Shown here: one piece after another, positions 5,601 to 6,535 of the stretch | Position numbering within the stretch: the first letter of the stretch is position 1 | Layout: every line of letters starts with the position of its first letter | Notes under the pieces: generated by a model | Seen by the model: the letters and a program-made list of their open reading frames with translations, nothing else | The model's database searches: none | What the model was told of the DNA's origin: nothing | Assembly (NCBI GenBank): GCA_036847185.1 | Contig: DAIUAM010000100.1 | Location: 1 to 6,535, forward strand | Length of the DNA stretch: 6,535 bases | Direction: 5' to 3' | Source: UBA4738 sp002413305 | GTDB lineage: Bacteria; Actinomycetota; UBA4738 | Made by a program: the position numbers and the translations under genes

Positions 5601-6280
5601 CTCGGGTTGGGTCCACCCACCATTCCCGTTCGGTACCGTTTTCATGCAGGCATGCGCTTGACTCTTCGTCCGGCGTTCCCCCCGAGCGTGGGGACGATGT
5701 CCACGATCTGGACCTCCTCCCGCCCGATTTCGGTAGACTCGGCTGCCGGAGAGGTCGCCTACGTTTGTCTCTGGGTCGGGGCAACGCCCGCTGGCACCTA
5801 TCACGCCAAGACTGATGGCCCCCGAGAGCGCATCAGGTGGAGCCGATGTGTCACGCATCAGGCGGAACCAAACACAGCTTTCGGTGGGGCGGGCTGGACT
5901 CGAACCGCCTCCCGCAACGCTTCATCGCCCCTCGGCCTAAGGGCGTTTCGTACGAAGGTCAGCACCTCTTCCTCACGGGCGTGAAGGGCGGTGCGACTTC
6001 GATCCTCGCCGACGACGGCCCGAAGGACCCCCTGAAAGGTGCCACAACTCAGATTCATCACGCAGTGACCCCGTACTCGTGGATCATCCGGTCATCGACC
6101 CGGTGAACCAGTCGATCACCTTGTCGCCGGTTGGGACGTTCGAGAGTCGCACCCCCATGACCGCCCCGCGTTGCGCGGGGGACGAATACATGACGCTTCG
6201 GGTCACCGGGCCGGGAGGGCGGCGACTCGCCGAACGCACTGCCCATCTGACGGTGACGGCTCCCGCGGGCAAGGATCCCG
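5601..6280. other. Long stretch without a convincing gene
   Basis: All six frames were read. Short open frames exist (plus 6079-6294, minus 5858-6061), but none has a clear ribosome site or recognised domain. The stretch 5601-5700 should hold the promoter of the membrane ORF/csbD pair; I could not identify confident -35/-10 boxes. An 8-bp palindrome CGGTACCG lies at about 5640-5647. A direct repeat CGCATCAGG occurs at 5829-5837 and 5854-5862. A T-arm-like sequence is listed separately. The region may be decayed coding DNA, given the remnants on both sides. Confidence 0.4.
5885..5931 (-). other. tRNA T-arm/acceptor-like minihelix
   Basis: On the minus strand GGTTCGAGTCC matches a tRNA T-loop with its closing pairs. 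The T-stem GGCGG pairs CC-a-GCC with one bulged A. GGGGCG at 5926-5931 pairs CGCCCC at 5886-5891 as an acceptor-like stem, and the next bases are ACCG. Only 16 bases stand where the D and anticodon arms should be, so this is not a working tRNA. It may be a decayed tRNA, an attachment-site relic, or chance. Confidence 0.25.
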
Positions 6281-6535
6281 CTAGACGACGGTGACGTTGG
6301 CCCCGAACTCGGACGTCTGCGGTGGGACAGTGGACGGCGCGGTGGTCGCGGTTGCCGTGACCTGCGTCCCCGAGGCGAGCGTGAGCGTGACGCTCCAGGC
6401 TCCGTTGCCAGCGGCGACGGTCCGGGACAGGAATTTCCCGCCTTCACCGTGCTCACTGTCGCCGGCGCCCGCGACGGCCCGTGCTGGCGGGCCCGGGCCG
6501 CCTCCGCGAACTCTGGTGCGAACCGCTGGACCCAC
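6281..6535 (-). CDS. C-terminal end of a secreted/surface protein with bacterial Ig-like domain (partial)
   Basis: This minus-strand frame is open to the window edge and ends at TAG (6281-6283). Its last 60 or so residues read like one repeat of an Ig-like or beta-helix-associated adhesin domain: GEGGKFLSRTVAAGNGAWSV, then TLTLASGTQVTATATTA, then TSEFGANVTVV. In known proteins the equivalent ending is a TATATDxxGNTSEFSAxVTV pattern. An insertion STVPPQ is present before TSEF. The first 20 or so residues of the frame are glycine/proline/arginine-rich and do not fit; another frame there resembles an IS6 transposase. The surface-protein gene is therefore probably cut off near 6470 rather than continuing beyond the window. 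Extracellular location is inferred from the family. Confidence 0.55.
   Translation of the reverse strand: MGPAVRTRVRGGGPGPPARAVAGAGDSEHGEGGKFLSRTVAAGNGAWSVTLTLASGTQVTATATTAPSTVPPQTSEFGANVTVV
6472..6534 (-). pseudogene. Fragment resembling an IS6-family transposase (edge)
   Basis: One frame off the Ig-like frame, the minus strand reads WVQRFAPEFAEAARARQHGP. IS6-family transposases have WVQRFTPxxxxAARPxRHxxGDRW at the junction between the helix-turn-helix and the DDE domain, so order and spacing match. The match ends around 6472, before the catalytic core, where the Ig-like sequence takes over in another frame. The rest, if any, lies outside the window. The fragment is short, so the call rests on this one motif. 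Confidence 0.42.

Noticed and set aside
5697..5840. Plus-strand segment reading GEVAYVCLWVGATPAGTYHA, possibly the C-terminus of a short-chain dehydrogenase
   Set aside because: The resemblance is loose and lacks the defining SDR motifs; not enough to call a remnant.
1..6535. CRISPR array, toxin-antitoxin pair, retron or other defence system
   Set aside because: No regularly spaced repeats, reverse transcriptase, nuclease or paired toxin-antitoxin frames could be seen in any frame.

Overview
The window is GC-rich DNA with GC-biased third codon positions. Its gene content points to a high-GC soil-type bacterium, most likely Actinomycetota: a glycine/D-amino-acid-oxidase-like flavoenzyme, a secreted DUF1906 (Rv2525c-like) protein and a CsbD stress protein. 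This is inference from gene families and composition; there is no rRNA or taxonomic marker gene.

Left part (1-3714). The last codons of a plus-strand gene (1-47) face the end of a minus-strand FAD-dependent oxidoreductase (280-1656), which has a hairpin plus T-run just past its stop. An intergenic region of about 400 bases separates that flavoenzyme from a divergent gene (2065-3714). This second gene encodes a signal-peptide protein with an N-terminal DUF1906 glycoside-hydrolase-like domain and a C-terminal propeller with five Asp-boxes. These two genes are the intact, confidently read part of the window. They share an upstream region but show no evident shared pathway.

Middle part (3715-5267). 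This is a patchwork. A hairpin-rich non-coding stretch is followed on the minus strand by a truncated, frameshifted GNAT acetyltransferase remnant (3963-4107), a complete SRPBCC/START-like gene (4112-4576), and an N-terminal piece of an integrase-type transposase (about 4728-5056). The transposase piece is open in the same frame as the SRPBCC gene, so an automatic call could wrongly fuse them.

Right part (5268-6535). A minus-strand pair encodes a 28-residue single-helix membrane peptide with a near-perfect Shine-Dalgarno and then a CsbD-family protein; it looks like a small stress operon. About 700 bases follow with no convincing gene, but with a tRNA T-arm-like sequence. At the right edge the minus strand holds the C-terminal end of a bacterial Ig-like surface-protein domain. 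Its upstream part switches frame into a fragment resembling an IS6-family transposase.

No complete novel system is evident. The points most worth a second look are the tiny membrane ORF next to csbD, the DUF1906/propeller fusion, the three gene remnants that mark past insertions and deletions, and the unassigned hairpin cluster downstream of the DUF1906 gene.
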